Below, one piece after another: positions 15,723 through 24,945 of a stretch of 64,000 nucleotides of DNA; positions within the stretch are counted from its first letter, which is position 1; each line of letters opens with the position of its first letter. Location of the stretch: the NCBI RefSeq assembly GCF_025860405.1, contig NZ_CP063785.1, positions 310,001 through 374,000 of the forward strand, read 5' to 3'. Made by a program: the position numbers and the translations under genes. Below the pieces are notes generated by a model that did no database searches, had not been told where the DNA came from, and saw only the letters and a program-made list of their open reading frames with translations. The DNA comes from Tolypothrix sp. PCC 7712. GTDB lineage: Bacteria > Cyanobacteriota > Cyanobacteriia > Cyanobacteriales > Nostocaceae.

Positions 15723-18224
15723 ATGGTAACAGTAGCTAAAAATACTTTGTCTGTTGATACCAAAGAGCGATCGCTGATTCTTTGGTTTGATGAGGTGGGG
15801 ATTGCGGATATTCCCTTAGTGGGTGGTAAAAATGCCTCACTCGGGGAGATGATTCAACAGTTGACACCCAAAGGCGTTAATGTTCCTATGGGGTTTGCTA
15901 CTACTGCTTATGCGTATCGTTATTTCATCGAGTCTGCGGGGTTAGAAGCCAAGCTACGAGAACTATTTGCAGATTTGGATGTGGAGGATGTCAAAAATTT
16001 ACAAGAACGGGGTAAAAAAGCGCGATCGCTATTAATGCACACACCATTTCCCCCAGAATTGCGGAGTGCGATCGCCAATGCCTATGCAAGTTTGTGTGAG
16101 TCGTACAATGCAGATACAGATGTCGCTGTTCGTTCTAGCGCTACGGCGGAAGACTTACCCGATGCGAGTTTTGCGGGACAACAGGAAACTTACCTCAACG
16201 TTGTAGGTGCGGCGGGGGTTTTAGGCGCTTGTCATCGGTGCTTTGCTTCCTTATTTACCGATCGCGCTATTTCCTATCGTCATACTAAGGGCTTTGACCA
16301 TTTTAGTGTGGCGTTGGCTGTGGGTGTGCAGAAAATGGTGCGATCGGATTTAGCATCTGCTGGGGTGATGTTCTCTATTGAAACGGAATCTGGATTTAAG
16401 GATGCGGCGTTAATTACTGCTGCTTACGGCTTAGGTGAAAATGTTGTTCAGGGAACAGTCAATCCTGATGAATATTATGTGTTTAAACCGACTTTAAAAG
16501 CAGGTTTTAGCCCAATTGTTGATAAAAAATTGGGTAGTAAAGAATTAAAAATGGTCTATGATGACGGCTCAAAATTTACGAAAAATGTCCTAGTTCCTCC
16601 TGGCGAAAGGAGTCAATTTGTCCTCACCGATGAGGAGATTTTACAACTAGCGCGTTGGGCTTGTGCGATTGAAGACCATTATTCTCAAGTTCACGGCCAT
16701 TACACCCCAATGGATATAGAGTGGGCAAAAGATGGCATTACTAATCAATTATTTATCGTGCAAGCACGTCCGGAAACTGTGCAATCGCAGAAGCAGGGTA
16801 ACTTATTGCGGAGTTATCGTTTGTTGTTGGGGACGGGAGAATGGGGACTGGGGACTGGGGAAAAATCATTCCAATCCCTCATCCATAATCCCGAATTACC
16901 TGTACCTCTGGTAACCGGACGGGCGATTGGGGAAGCGATTAGCCAAGGAAAAGTCAGCCTAATTCTTGATGTGCATAAAATCGACCAGTTCCAAGCTGGG
17001 GATGTTTTAGTTACCGATAGAACTGATCCCGACTGGGAACCGATTATGAAACGTGCTAGTGCAATTATCACTAATTCTGGGGGTCGCACCTGTCATGCGG
17101 CGATTATTGCGCGAGAATTGGGTGTACCTGCAATTGTCGGTTGCGGGAATGCGACGGAAATCTTAAAAACTGGGCAAGAAGTGACAATTTCTTGTGCGGA
17201 AGGTGAAGAAGGAAGGGTTTACCCTGGATTATTACCCTTTGAAGTCAAAGAAGTTCCCCTAGAAAACTTACCCCGCACCCGCACCCAAATTTTAATGAAT
17301 GTGGGTAATCCTCAAGAAGCATTTAGCTTATCTGCTATTCCTAATGATGGTGTAGGTTTAGCTAGAACAGAATTTATTATCGCCAATCAAATTCAAATTC
17401 ATCCTATGGCCTTAGTCCATTATGACAATTTAAAAGATGAATTTGTCAAAGCTAAAATTGGCGAAATCACCGCACTTTATGAGAATAAACCCCAATATTT
17501 TGTCGATAAATTAGGACAAGGTATTGGCAGAATTGCTGCCGCATTTTATCCGAAAACCGTCATCGTGCGGATGTCAGATTTTAAAAGTAATGAATACGCC
17601 AATCTGTTAGGTGGTCAACAATTTGAACCCCATGAAGAAAACCCCATGTTAGGCTGGCGAGGGGCAGCACGTTACTATGATCAAGGTTATAGAGACGCGT
17701 TTGCTTTAGAATGTTACGCCATTAAACGCGTCAGGGAAGAGATGGGTTTAACCAATGTCATCCCGATGATTCCCTTCTGTCGTACTCCCCAAGAAGGACG
17801 TTTAGTATTAGAGGAAATGGCAAAAAATGGCTTACAGCAAGGTGTCAACGGCTTGCAAGTTTATGTGATGTGCGAGTTACCGAATAACGTGATTATGGCG
17901 GAAGAATTCGCAGAGGTTTTTGATGGCTTTTCGATTGGTTCCAATGATTTAACTCAGTTAACACTAGGATTAGATAGAGATTCCGCCTTAGTCGCCAAAT
18001 TATTTGATGAGCGTATTCCTGGTGTCAAACGCATGGTTAAAATGGCCATCCAAGCTGCAAAACAGCATAATCGCAAAATAGGCATTTGTGGACAAGCACC
18101 CAGTGATTACCCAGAATTTGCTCAGTTTTTAGTAGAACAAGGCATAGATTCCATCAGTTTGAATCCAGATTCAGTATTAAAAACAATGTTAGAAATTGCC
18201 AAAGTTGAGGATAATCAGCGTTAA
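15723..18224 (+). CDS. ppsA: Phosphoenolpyruvate synthase
   Basis: 833 aa. It converts pyruvate, ATP and water to PEP, AMP and phosphate, a gluconeogenic step in the cytoplasm. The N-terminal ATP-grasp domain begins with LVGGKNASLGEM and contains RSSATAEDLPDASFAGQQET. The swivelling phosphohistidine domain has GGRTCHAAIIARELGVPA with His458. The C-terminal PEP/pyruvate barrel has YVMCELPNN with Cys717, and GSNDLTQL. The protein is about 40 residues longer than E. coli PpsA (792). Much of the excess is a low-complexity insert at about residues 367-395 (GTGEWGLGTGEK), in the ATP-grasp/phosphohistidine linker, encoded by GGGGACT repeats like those between genes. Monocistronic. Confidence 0.93.
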   Translation: MVTVAKNTLSVDTKERSLILWFDEVGIADIPLVGGKNASLGEMIQQLTPKGVNVPMGFATTAYAYRYFIESAGLEAKLRELFADLDVEDVKNLQERGKKARSLLMHTPFPPELRSAIANAYASLCESYNADTDVAVRSSATAEDLPDASFAGQQETYLNVVGAAGVLGACHRCFASLFTDRAISYRHTKGFDHFSVALAVGVQKMVRSDLASAGVMFSIETESGFKDAALITAAYGLGENVVQGTVNPDEYYVFKPTLKAGFSPIVDKKLGSKELKMVYDDGSKFTKNVLVPPGERSQFVLTDEEILQLARWACAIEDHYSQVHGHYTPMDIEWAKDGITNQLFIVQARPETVQSQKQGNLLRSYRLLLGTGEWGLGTGEKSFQSLIHNPELPVPLVTGRAIGEAISQGKVSLILDVHKIDQFQAGDVLVTDRTDPDWEPIMKRASAIITNSGGRTCHAAIIARELGVPAIVGCGNATEILKTGQEVTISCAEGEEGRVYPGLLPFEVKEVPLENLPRTRTQILMNVGNPQEAFSLSAIPNDGVGLARTEFIIANQIQIHPMALVHYDNLKDEFVKAKIGEITALYENKPQYFVDKLGQGIGRIAAAFYPKTVIVRMSDFKSNEYANLLGGQQFEPHEENPMLGWRGAARYYDQGYRDAFALECYAIKRVREEMGLTNVIPMIPFCRTPQEGRLVLEEMAKNGLQQGVNGLQVYVMCELPNNVIMAEEFAEVFDGFSIGSNDLTQLTLGLDRDSALVAKLFDERIPGVKRMVKMAIQAAKQHNRKIGICGQAPSDYPEFAQFLVEQGIDSISLNPDSVLKTMLEIAKVEDNQR
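16828..16862. repeat. GGGGACT-type repeats inside ppsA
   Basis: GGGGACGGGAGAATGGGGAC followed by two more TGGGGAC-type units, in frame inside the PEP synthase gene. The motif equals the intergenic CCCCAGT family. It falls in the interdomain linker. Confidence 0.8.
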
Positions 18225-18489
18225 ATTCATTCTTTCCTAGGATGTATAGACAAAGCAGGTAATTCTACTTAAAAATTACAATAGACCTTGTTTATTTGGC
18301 AGAATTACCCATAGGGGTTGAGCAATTCATCTTTGAGATAAATTGACTAGCAACCCCCTCCCCTTTAACAATGAACCTAATTCACAAACTCAAGCCACCC
18401 TGTTCATCTGACCCCGCCTCTCAAAAAAGCGAATTTCCTTCGTAACCCTGAGTTTTTATGAAATACTTTTCCAGAGCGAAGTAAAGATT

Positions 18490-21400
18490 GTGGGCACTAA
18501 GCAAAAATCAGCAGGATGTGAAAATATTGTGACAAGTGGAGGCGAGATGGCGGTACTGATGCCGTTGGTTGACTGGTCAACTACTGCTGTTGGTGCTGTG
18601 GAAACTTGGCCACAATGCTTAAAAACTGCCGTTCGCATCATGTTAGGGTCGCGCTACCCCATGTTTGTGTGGTGGGGAGAGTCGCTGACCAAGTTTTATA
18701 ACGATGCTTACATTCCAGTTTTGGGTCAACGCCATCCGCAAGCGCTAGGTCAGCCAGCATCCCAAGTCTGGGCGGAGATTTGGGACACTCTGGGGCCACA
18801 AGCGGAAGCTGTGATGCAAAAAGGGCAATCTTCGTGGAATGAGGAATTGCTCTTAGTGATGCAGCGCAATGGTTACACAGAAGAAACCTACTTTACCTTT
18901 TCCTATAGTCCCATTATTCAGGACGACGGGACTGTAGGTGGAGTCTTCTGCGCCTGTACTGAAGAAACCCGTCGTGTCGTGGGCGATCGCAGGTTGCGGA
19001 GTTTGCGAGAATTAGCAGCGAATACAGCAGAGGCGAAAACTGTTGAAGATGCTTGTGAGATTTCCGCCCAAACGTTAGATAATAATCCTTATGATGTGCC
19101 TTTTGCCTTGCTTTATTTGCTCGATGAGAAAGCAACCCAGGCGCAACTAGTAGGCGCAACCAGATTAGACGCAGGAACTACCGCCAGTCCGCAATTCATA
19201 GATATCAACGCTGATAGTCAAATATGCGATCGCTGGTTACTTCCGGCTGTGCTGGCTGATGGGAAAAGTCAGCTAGTGGATTTAGTAAAATCAGGTTTTG
19301 GCGATTTACCCGGTGGTGCTTGGCCGGAATCACCCACAACAGCTGTAGTCCTACCCCTCACCACCCCCACACAAGAGAGACTGAGCGGATTTTTAATTGC
19401 AGGTATCAGTCCCCGCCGTCAGTTTGATGATGATTACCAAGGCTTTTGGGATTTAGTAGCAGGACAGATTAGCACTGCGATCGCTAATGCACGCGCCTAC
19501 GAAGCGGAACGTCTGCGGGCGGAAGCACTCGCAGAAATCGACCGCGCCAAAACCGAGTTTTTTAGTAACGTCTCCCACGAATTCCGCACGCCATTAACTT
19601 TAATGTTGGGGCCATTGGAAGATGCGTTAACAGATAACACTGCTTCCTTACCTGCGATTCAACGAGAAAGAATTGAAATTGTTCAGCGCAATGGATTGCG
19701 TTTATTAAAATTAGTCAACACCTTACTAGATTTTTCTCGCATCGAAGCTGGAAGAATTCAAGCAGTATATGAACCGACGGATTTAGCTACCTTCACCGCT
19801 GAACTTGCAAGTGCATTTCGCTCCACCATTGAACAGGCAGGAATGCAGTTAATTGTTGATTGTCCCGCCTTACCCGCAGAAATTTATGTGGATCGGGAAA
19901 TGTGGGAAAAAATTGTCTTTAACCTCTTATCTAATGCGTTTAAATTTACCTTTTCTGGCACAATTACCGTTAAATTAGAGTATTTTAAAAACCACGTTAA
20001 TTTATTAGTTCAAGATACAGGCATAGGCATTCCCAGCGAAGAAATTCCTAATTTATTTAAGCGATTTCATCGGATTAAAGGTTCCCACGGGCGAAGTTTT
20101 GAAGGTTCAGGAATTGGATTATCGCTAGTGCGGGAAATTGTAGAACTTCATGGCGGTAAGGTGAGTGTTACCAGTGTTTGGGGAGGGGGAAGCTGTTTTA
20201 CAGTGACAATTCCTACAGGCTGCGCTCATTTACCCGCAGAATCTCTCCGCGCTATTCGCACATCAACTTCTACAGCATCAGGCGCAATTGCTTACGTAGA
20301 GGAAGCACGGCGTTGGGGAACGGCAGAGAGCAGGGGGGATGAGGGAGATGAGGGGGATAAGGGAGATGAGGGAGATGTAGACGCGAAGCGGCTTCCCGAT
20401 AAGGTGGGAGATGTAATTACTTACTCATTTGTAGATAAAACTGCTCGGATTCTCTTGGCTGATGATAATGCGGATATGCGCGATTATTTGCGGCGATTTT
20501 TGAGCAATTACTATCAGGTGGAAACCGTCGGGGATGGGATTGCAGCGTTGAATACAGTGCGGCAAAATCCGCCAAATTTGGTGTTAACTGATGTGATGAT
20601 GCCAGGAATTGATGGCTTTGAATTATTGCGATCGCTACGTAACGATCCCAAAACTCAATATATCCCGATAATTTTATTGTCAGCCAGAGCCGGAGAAGAA
20701 TCGCGGATTGAAGGACTAGCAGCCGGAGCCGATGATTATATCGTCAAGCCATTTTCAGCCAAAGAATTACTGGCACGTATAGAAGCTAGCCTAAAATTAT
20801 CTCAATTACGGCAAGAAGCACAATTGCGCGAAAAAGACTTACGAATGCAAGCCGAAGCAGCATTGAGCGATCGCCAACAAATCGAAGCATCTCTGCGTGA
20901 AAGCGAAGAACGCTTTCGGCAAATGGCAGAAACAATTGAAAATGTCTTTTGGTTATGCGATGCAAGCGCACAAAAATTACTTTATGTCAGCCCTGCTTAT
21001 CAGCAAGTTTGGGGGCGTTCCCCAGAACTTCTTTATCACGACTTAAGCAGTTGGATAGAGACGATTCACCCAGATGATCAAGATTTAGTGATAAAAGCTA
21101 CAGAGAAATGCATAACTAACGGTAATCATTCAGAAGAATACCGCATTATCCGCCCTGATGGGACGATTCGCTGGATACGCGATCGCGGTTTTTTGGTTCA
21201 GGATGGAGAGAGAAAACCATATCGTATTGCTGGCGTAGCTGAAGATATTAGCGATCGCAAACAAGTAGAGCAAGAGCGAGAACTATTACTACTCCGGGAA
21301 CGCGCCGCCCGTGAAGAAGCCGAAAGAGCCAGCCGTATTAAAGATGAATTTCTCGCCGTCCTCTCTCACGAATTACGCTCCCCCCTCAACCCGATTCTTG

Positions 21401-22452
21401 GTTGGTCGAAGTTGTTGCAAAATGGTAAACTCAGCCCCAGCGCCACCGCCGCAGCACTAGCGACAATTGAGCGCAACGCCAAGTTACAAGTACAACTAAT
21501 TGACGATTTGCTGGATGTTTCGCGGATTCTCCGGGGTAAATTGGTCTTAAATGCCATCCCCCTAGATTTATGTAGCATCATTTCATCAGCCTTAGAAACA
21601 GTGCGATTAGCAGCTGAGGCAAAGTCCTTAGAAATTCACACCCATATCACCCCAAAGGTCAGCGTCATCGGCGATCCTACAAGATTACAACAGGTGGTGT
21701 GGAATATCTTATCCAACGCCGTGAAATTTACACCATCAGGTGGAAAAATAGAAGTTGGTTTAACCTGTGTGGGCACAAATGCCCAGATTCAGGTACGAGA
21801 CACAGGTAAAGGTATTAGTGCTGAGTTTTTGCCCTATGTATTTGAACATTTCCAACAAGAAGACGGCTCTACCACTCGTCAATTTGGGGGTTTGGGTTTG
21901 GGACTGGCGATTGTCCGCCAGCTAGTAGAACTGCATGGTGGTACTGTAGCAGTGGATAGTGCTGGTGAAGGACAAGGCGCAACGTTTACAGTGTATATAC
22001 CCTTAGCAAAAAATCCGGTGCCGACACCTGCATTACCAGCATCAGAGCCACAAAATGTCAATCTCGAGGGTATCAATATTTTAGTAGTGGATGACGAGCC
22101 AGACTCCCGGGAATTTCTCACCTTTGTGCTGACACAACAACAAGCAACAGTGACAACCGTAGCCTCCGGCGCAGAAGCACTCCAAGTTTTAGCACAAGCA
22201 GTCCCAGATTTATTAATTAGCGATATTGGTATGCCGGAGATGGATGGTTATATGCTTATGCAAACTATTCGCGCCTCACAGCCAGATAAATTTCTGCCCG
22301 CGATCGCCTTAACTGCTTATGCGGGAGAATTAAACCAGCAAAAAGCGATCGCCGCAGGTTTTCAAAAGCACATCGTTAAGCCAATTGATCCAAACACAGT
22401 AGTTGCGATCGCCATTGAGTTATTGCAACCACAAATAATAAACCGCCGATGA
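18490..22452 (+). CDS. Hybrid sensor kinase with two kinase cores and two receivers
   Basis: 1320 aa, probably soluble. Order: N-terminal PAS-like domain (about 25-160, MFVWWGESLTKFYNDAY), GAF (about 180-340), HisKA with His363 in NVSHEFRTPL (350-425), HATPase (465-575, FEGSGIGLSLVRE), receiver 1 (650-767, ILLADDNADMRDYL, VLTDVMMPG), PAS (805-925), second HisKA with His960 in VLSHELRSPL, HATPase 2 (1060-1170), receiver 2 (1194-1314, ILVVDDEPDSREF). Such duplicated cores suit an internal phosphorelay. The ORF opens with GTG at 18490; ATG at 18547 is an alternative. The linker before receiver 1 (about 614-638) holds GDEGDEGDKGDEGD, encoded by a short repeat, then DAKRLPDK, from a second repeat type. 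The signal is unknown. Confidence 0.88.
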   Translation: MGTKQKSAGCENIVTSGGEMAVLMPLVDWSTTAVGAVETWPQCLKTAVRIMLGSRYPMFVWWGESLTKFYNDAYIPVLGQRHPQALGQPASQVWAEIWDTLGPQAEAVMQKGQSSWNEELLLVMQRNGYTEETYFTFSYSPIIQDDGTVGGVFCACTEETRRVVGDRRLRSLRELAANTAEAKTVEDACEISAQTLDNNPYDVPFALLYLLDEKATQAQLVGATRLDAGTTASPQFIDINADSQICDRWLLPAVLADGKSQLVDLVKSGFGDLPGGAWPESPTTAVVLPLTTPTQERLSGFLIAGISPRRQFDDDYQGFWDLVAGQISTAIANARAYEAERLRAEALAEIDRAKTEFFSNVSHEFRTPLTLMLGPLEDALTDNTASLPAIQRERIEIVQRNGLRLLKLVNTLLDFSRIEAGRIQAVYEPTDLATFTAELASAFRSTIEQAGMQLIVDCPALPAEIYVDREMWEKIVFNLLSNAFKFTFSGTITVKLEYFKNHVNLLVQDTGIGIPSEEIPNLFKRFHRIKGSHGRSFEGSGIGLSLVREIVELHGGKVSVTSVWGGGSCFTVTIPTGCAHLPAESLRAIRTSTSTASGAIAYVEEARRWGTAESRGDEGDEGDKGDEGDVDAKRLPDKVGDVITYSFVDKTARILLADDNADMRDYLRRFLSNYYQVETVGDGIAALNTVRQNPPNLVLTDVMMPGIDGFELLRSLRNDPKTQYIPIILLSARAGEESRIEGLAAGADDYIVKPFSAKELLARIEASLKLSQLRQEAQLREKDLRMQAEAALSDRQQIEASLRESEERFRQMAETIENVFWLCDASAQKLLYVSPAYQQVWGRSPELLYHDLSSWIETIHPDDQDLVIKATEKCITNGNHSEEYRIIRPDGTIRWIRDRGFLVQDGERKPYRIAGVAEDISDRKQVEQERELLLLRERAAREEAERASRIKDEFLAVLSHELRSPLNPILGWSKLLQNGKLSPSATAAALATIERNAKLQVQLIDDLLDVSRILRGKLVLNAIPLDLCSIISSALETVRLAAEAKSLEIHTHITPKVSVIGDPTRLQQVVWNILSNAVKFTPSGGKIEVGLTCVGTNAQIQVRDTGKGISAEFLPYVFEHFQQEDGSTTRQFGGLGLGLAIVRQLVELHGGTVAVDSAGEGQGATFTVYIPLAKNPVPTPALPASEPQNVNLEGINILVVDDEPDSREFLTFVLTQQQATVTTVASGAEALQVLAQAVPDLLISDIGMPEMDGYMLMQTIRASQPDKFLPAIALTAYAGELNQQKAIAAGFQKHIVKPIDPNTVVAIAIELLQPQIINRR
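20336..20402. repeat. GATGAGGGA repeats inside the hybrid kinase gene
   Basis: A GGGGATGAGGGAGATGAGG block (also intergenic at 361-396, 48695-48725 and 50868-50903) directly followed by GTAGACGCGAAGCGGCTTCC, another common Nostocales repeat. Both are in frame in a linker between the HATPase and receiver domains. Confidence 0.8.
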
Positions 22453-22455
22453 ACG

Positions 22456-22599
22456 TAAGGGAGATGAGGAGAAAGAGAGCAGAGGAAGCAGAGGAAGCAG
22501 AGGAAGAATTTTCAATTACCAATTACCAATTACCAATTACCCAATGACAAATGACAAACACCAAATACCAAATGACAAATGACAAATGACAAATAAAAA
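22456..22599. repeat. Mixed heptamer arrays before the PMT gene
   Basis: Runs of GCAGAGGAA, CAATTAC and ATGACAA units fill the whole spacer between the hybrid kinase stop and the PMT start. The last ATGACAA copies end a few bases before the ATG of the next gene. Confidence 0.8.
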
Positions 22600-24081
22600 A
22601 TGACTAAAAAATGGTTCCAAATTGGATTATTCGGTATATTTCTCTTCTCATTCGCTTTGCGTTTTTGGGGATTGAATAGATTCAATACTCTTGTATTTGA
22701 TGAAGTTTATTTCGCCACATTTGGTAATAACTATCTCATCAATAAGCCGTTTTTCAATGCTCATCCACCATTAAGTCAATATATTATTGGTATCGGCATT
22801 TGGCTTGGTAGTCATTTTCATTTTGGGCAAGAACCAGTTAATGGGCTAGCAGGTTCTTTATTGTCGCCTTGGAACTATCGTTGGGTAAATGCTCTCACTG
22901 GTTCATTTATTCCTGTATTTGTTGCTGCTATTGCTTATCAAATTAGTCATCGCCGCAGCTTTGCTTTACTAGCAGGTTTCTTTACTGCTTGTGATGGACT
23001 ATTTTTGGTTGAATCTCGTTATGCACTCAATAATATTTATATTGTTATCTTTGGTCTTTTAGGAAAATGGTTTTTATTATTAGCCTTAGAAAATCAAAAA
23101 CAACGTCGTGCTTTATGGTTAATTGCATCTGGTATTGCCTTTGGTGCTTCAACTGGTACTAAATGGAATGGTTTATGGTTTTTGTTAGGTGCTTATTTAA
23201 TTTGGATAACAGCTTGGTTAATTCGGTTTTTAAATTCTTTAACTAACCAAAAACGCCTTTTTGAGAGCATTGATACAGCAGCTACAGAACCCTTATTAAC
23301 CAAAGTTCAAACACCGCTACAAAATTTGACTCAGCTAAACATTTTTCAGATGATCTCTTATTTAGGAATCATCCCGGCTATAGTCTATAGCTTAATTTGG
23401 ATTCCTCACCTACGCTTAGATACAAGATTCGATTTTATTGAAGTACATCGGCAAATTTTAAACTTTCACTTGCACATGGACGGAAATATTCCAGCCGTCC
23501 ATCCATATTGTGCAGCTTGGTATAAATGGCCTTTCATGACGCGACCGATGGCTTATTATTATCAAACTACTCGTAATTTCAGTGATCCGTTACCTGTGAT
23601 GGGGCCGAATTTACCCGCTGCAGATGGACGGGTAATATATGATGTCCATGCTATGGGTAATCCCTTTTTATGGTGGTTTGGGATGGCTGCCATATTATTT
23701 ATAGCCGCAATGCTGTTGTCAAAATTAGTAATTCCTTTGTTTAAAAAGCAACATTTAGCTATACCCAGCAATCTTGCTGTTGATACTTGGATTGCGTTGT
23801 ACATAGTAATAAATTATGCAGCTAATTTATTACCCTGGGTAAAAGTCACGAGATGTGTGTTTATTTACCATTATATCTGTGCATTAGTCTTTGTATTTTT
23901 AGCGATCGCCTGGTTTGTCGATCAATGTCTTCGCAGCTATCACCGCGAACTCCGAGCATTAGGTGTCACAATTACTTTTATGATTTTGGCTGCTTTTATC
24001 TTCTGGCTACCAATTTATTTAGGCTTACCTCTCACTTCTGAGGCTTATAAACTCCGGATGTTGTTCAATTCTTGGATTTAA
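22600..24081 (+). CDS. PMT-family mannosyltransferase (GT39-like)
   Basis: 493 aa, a polytopic membrane protein with about ten or more hydrophobic segments. The first loop carries the acidic pair of PMT enzymes in FNTLVFDEVYF and the motif NAHPPLSQYIIG; TGTKWNGLWF follows further on. These features place it with dolichyl/polyprenyl-phosphate-mannose protein mannosyltransferases, which move mannose from a lipid carrier to exported proteins or glycans at the membrane. Bacterial members are shorter than eukaryotic PMTs and lack MIR repeats, as here. It follows the hybrid kinase after 147 bp of repeats and is probably transcribed alone. A strong hairpin lies 30 bp after its stop. Confidence 0.85.
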   Translation: MTKKWFQIGLFGIFLFSFALRFWGLNRFNTLVFDEVYFATFGNNYLINKPFFNAHPPLSQYIIGIGIWLGSHFHFGQEPVNGLAGSLLSPWNYRWVNALTGSFIPVFVAAIAYQISHRRSFALLAGFFTACDGLFLVESRYALNNIYIVIFGLLGKWFLLLALENQKQRRALWLIASGIAFGASTGTKWNGLWFLLGAYLIWITAWLIRFLNSLTNQKRLFESIDTAATEPLLTKVQTPLQNLTQLNIFQMISYLGIIPAIVYSLIWIPHLRLDTRFDFIEVHRQILNFHLHMDGNIPAVHPYCAAWYKWPFMTRPMAYYYQTTRNFSDPLPVMGPNLPAADGRVIYDVHAMGNPFLWWFGMAAILFIAAMLLSKLVIPLFKKQHLAIPSNLAVDTWIALYIVINYAANLLPWVKVTRCVFIYHYICALVFVFLAIAWFVDQCLRSYHRELRALGVTITFMILAAFIFWLPIYLGLPLTSEAYKLRMLFNSWI

Positions 24082-24111
24082 TCATGTTTGGTGCGTTATG
24101 GTGCGCTGTCC

Positions 24112-24144
24112 AGATCCCCGACTTTTTCAAAAAGTCGGGGATCT
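24112..24144 (+). terminator. Perfect 16-bp-arm hairpin after the PMT gene
   Basis: AGATCCCCGACTTTTT and its exact complement, separated by a single C, 30 bp after the PMT stop codon. It may end transcription in either direction, though there is no U-run on the plus side. It is also a dispersed repeat: a half copy at 10661 and a variant at 11349. Confidence 0.6.
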
Positions 24145-24230
24145 AAATATCGCTACAGTTAGCGATATTCAAGGGGTACAGATATCAAAATACAGTTCAG
24201 TTAAAAAAATAAATTGACAACAAAAACAAT

Positions 24231-24298
24231 AATTTTGGAGGGGGTTTGGGGGACGCAACCGTCACCCAATCGGGGGTTTGGGGGAGAATCCCCCAATT
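24231..24298. repeat. GGGGGTTTGGGGGACGCAAC repeat, copy 1
   Basis: A 68-bp G-rich repeat, the reverse complement of 43820-43887 with almost no differences. It contains TTGGGGGATT/GGGGGAGAATCCCCCAA inverted repeats and several G5 runs, which could form a hairpin or G-quadruplex. Confidence 0.8.
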
Positions 24299-24299
24299 G

Positions 24300-24945
24300 A
24301 GCTAACTGTTTCCACGACTGACAAATAAATCACTAATGATCTTATCTGAACTGTCTTGATATATAGCAGTAACTCCAATATAAAATTGCTGAGTTTGCTG
24401 CTATTGATCACCGATTTTCTCAATTAATCTATATAAATAATTAACCAGCCATTATCTGCCTTGAACAACATTTATCACTTACTTTCTGCGTGAATGTAGT
24501 AATATTTAACAATGATTTAACGATATCAAATACGTAACACAACTACATACAAACGAATCAATTAATCACCTGTTATTCATATAACTTATCTCTACAAAAC
24601 TTGACTGCCTGTTACACTGTGAATGCAAGAAGATAAGGGAGATACTACGTGATGCCACGTAAAAGTAAAAGATTAACAACATCAGAATGAATCAAGTAGT
24701 GCAGCTTCAGAGAATTAGCTATATAGTCGATAAATGACCAATTTTTGTTAATTTGTGAATTTATTAAGGTTTTTATAATTTGTGTTTCTTTATTCTCTGC
24801 CCGTGGCAACTGGTGTATTGCGAGCATTCCTTCCCAACATCTGCAATTAAATTTCCACATCTAAGTAGGGTGCAAACTTCAGTAAATGGTTAACATTTAT
24901 TGATACTCTGCTTTTGATGCTCCGGTAAAATAGAGGAGAATCTTA
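24300..24945. other. Long AT-rich leader before the phytochrome gene
   Basis: About 650 bp without a supported gene; a 71-codon minus-strand frame at 24645-24860 has no recognisable features. The phytochrome start at 24946 is preceded by TAGAGGAGAATCTTA, a good ribosome site. Any light- or nitrogen-responsive promoter would lie here, but I cannot name an operator. Confidence 0.5.

Noticed and set aside
24645..24860. 71-codon minus-strand frame upstream of the phytochrome gene
   Set aside because: No recognisable motif and atypical composition; probably chance.
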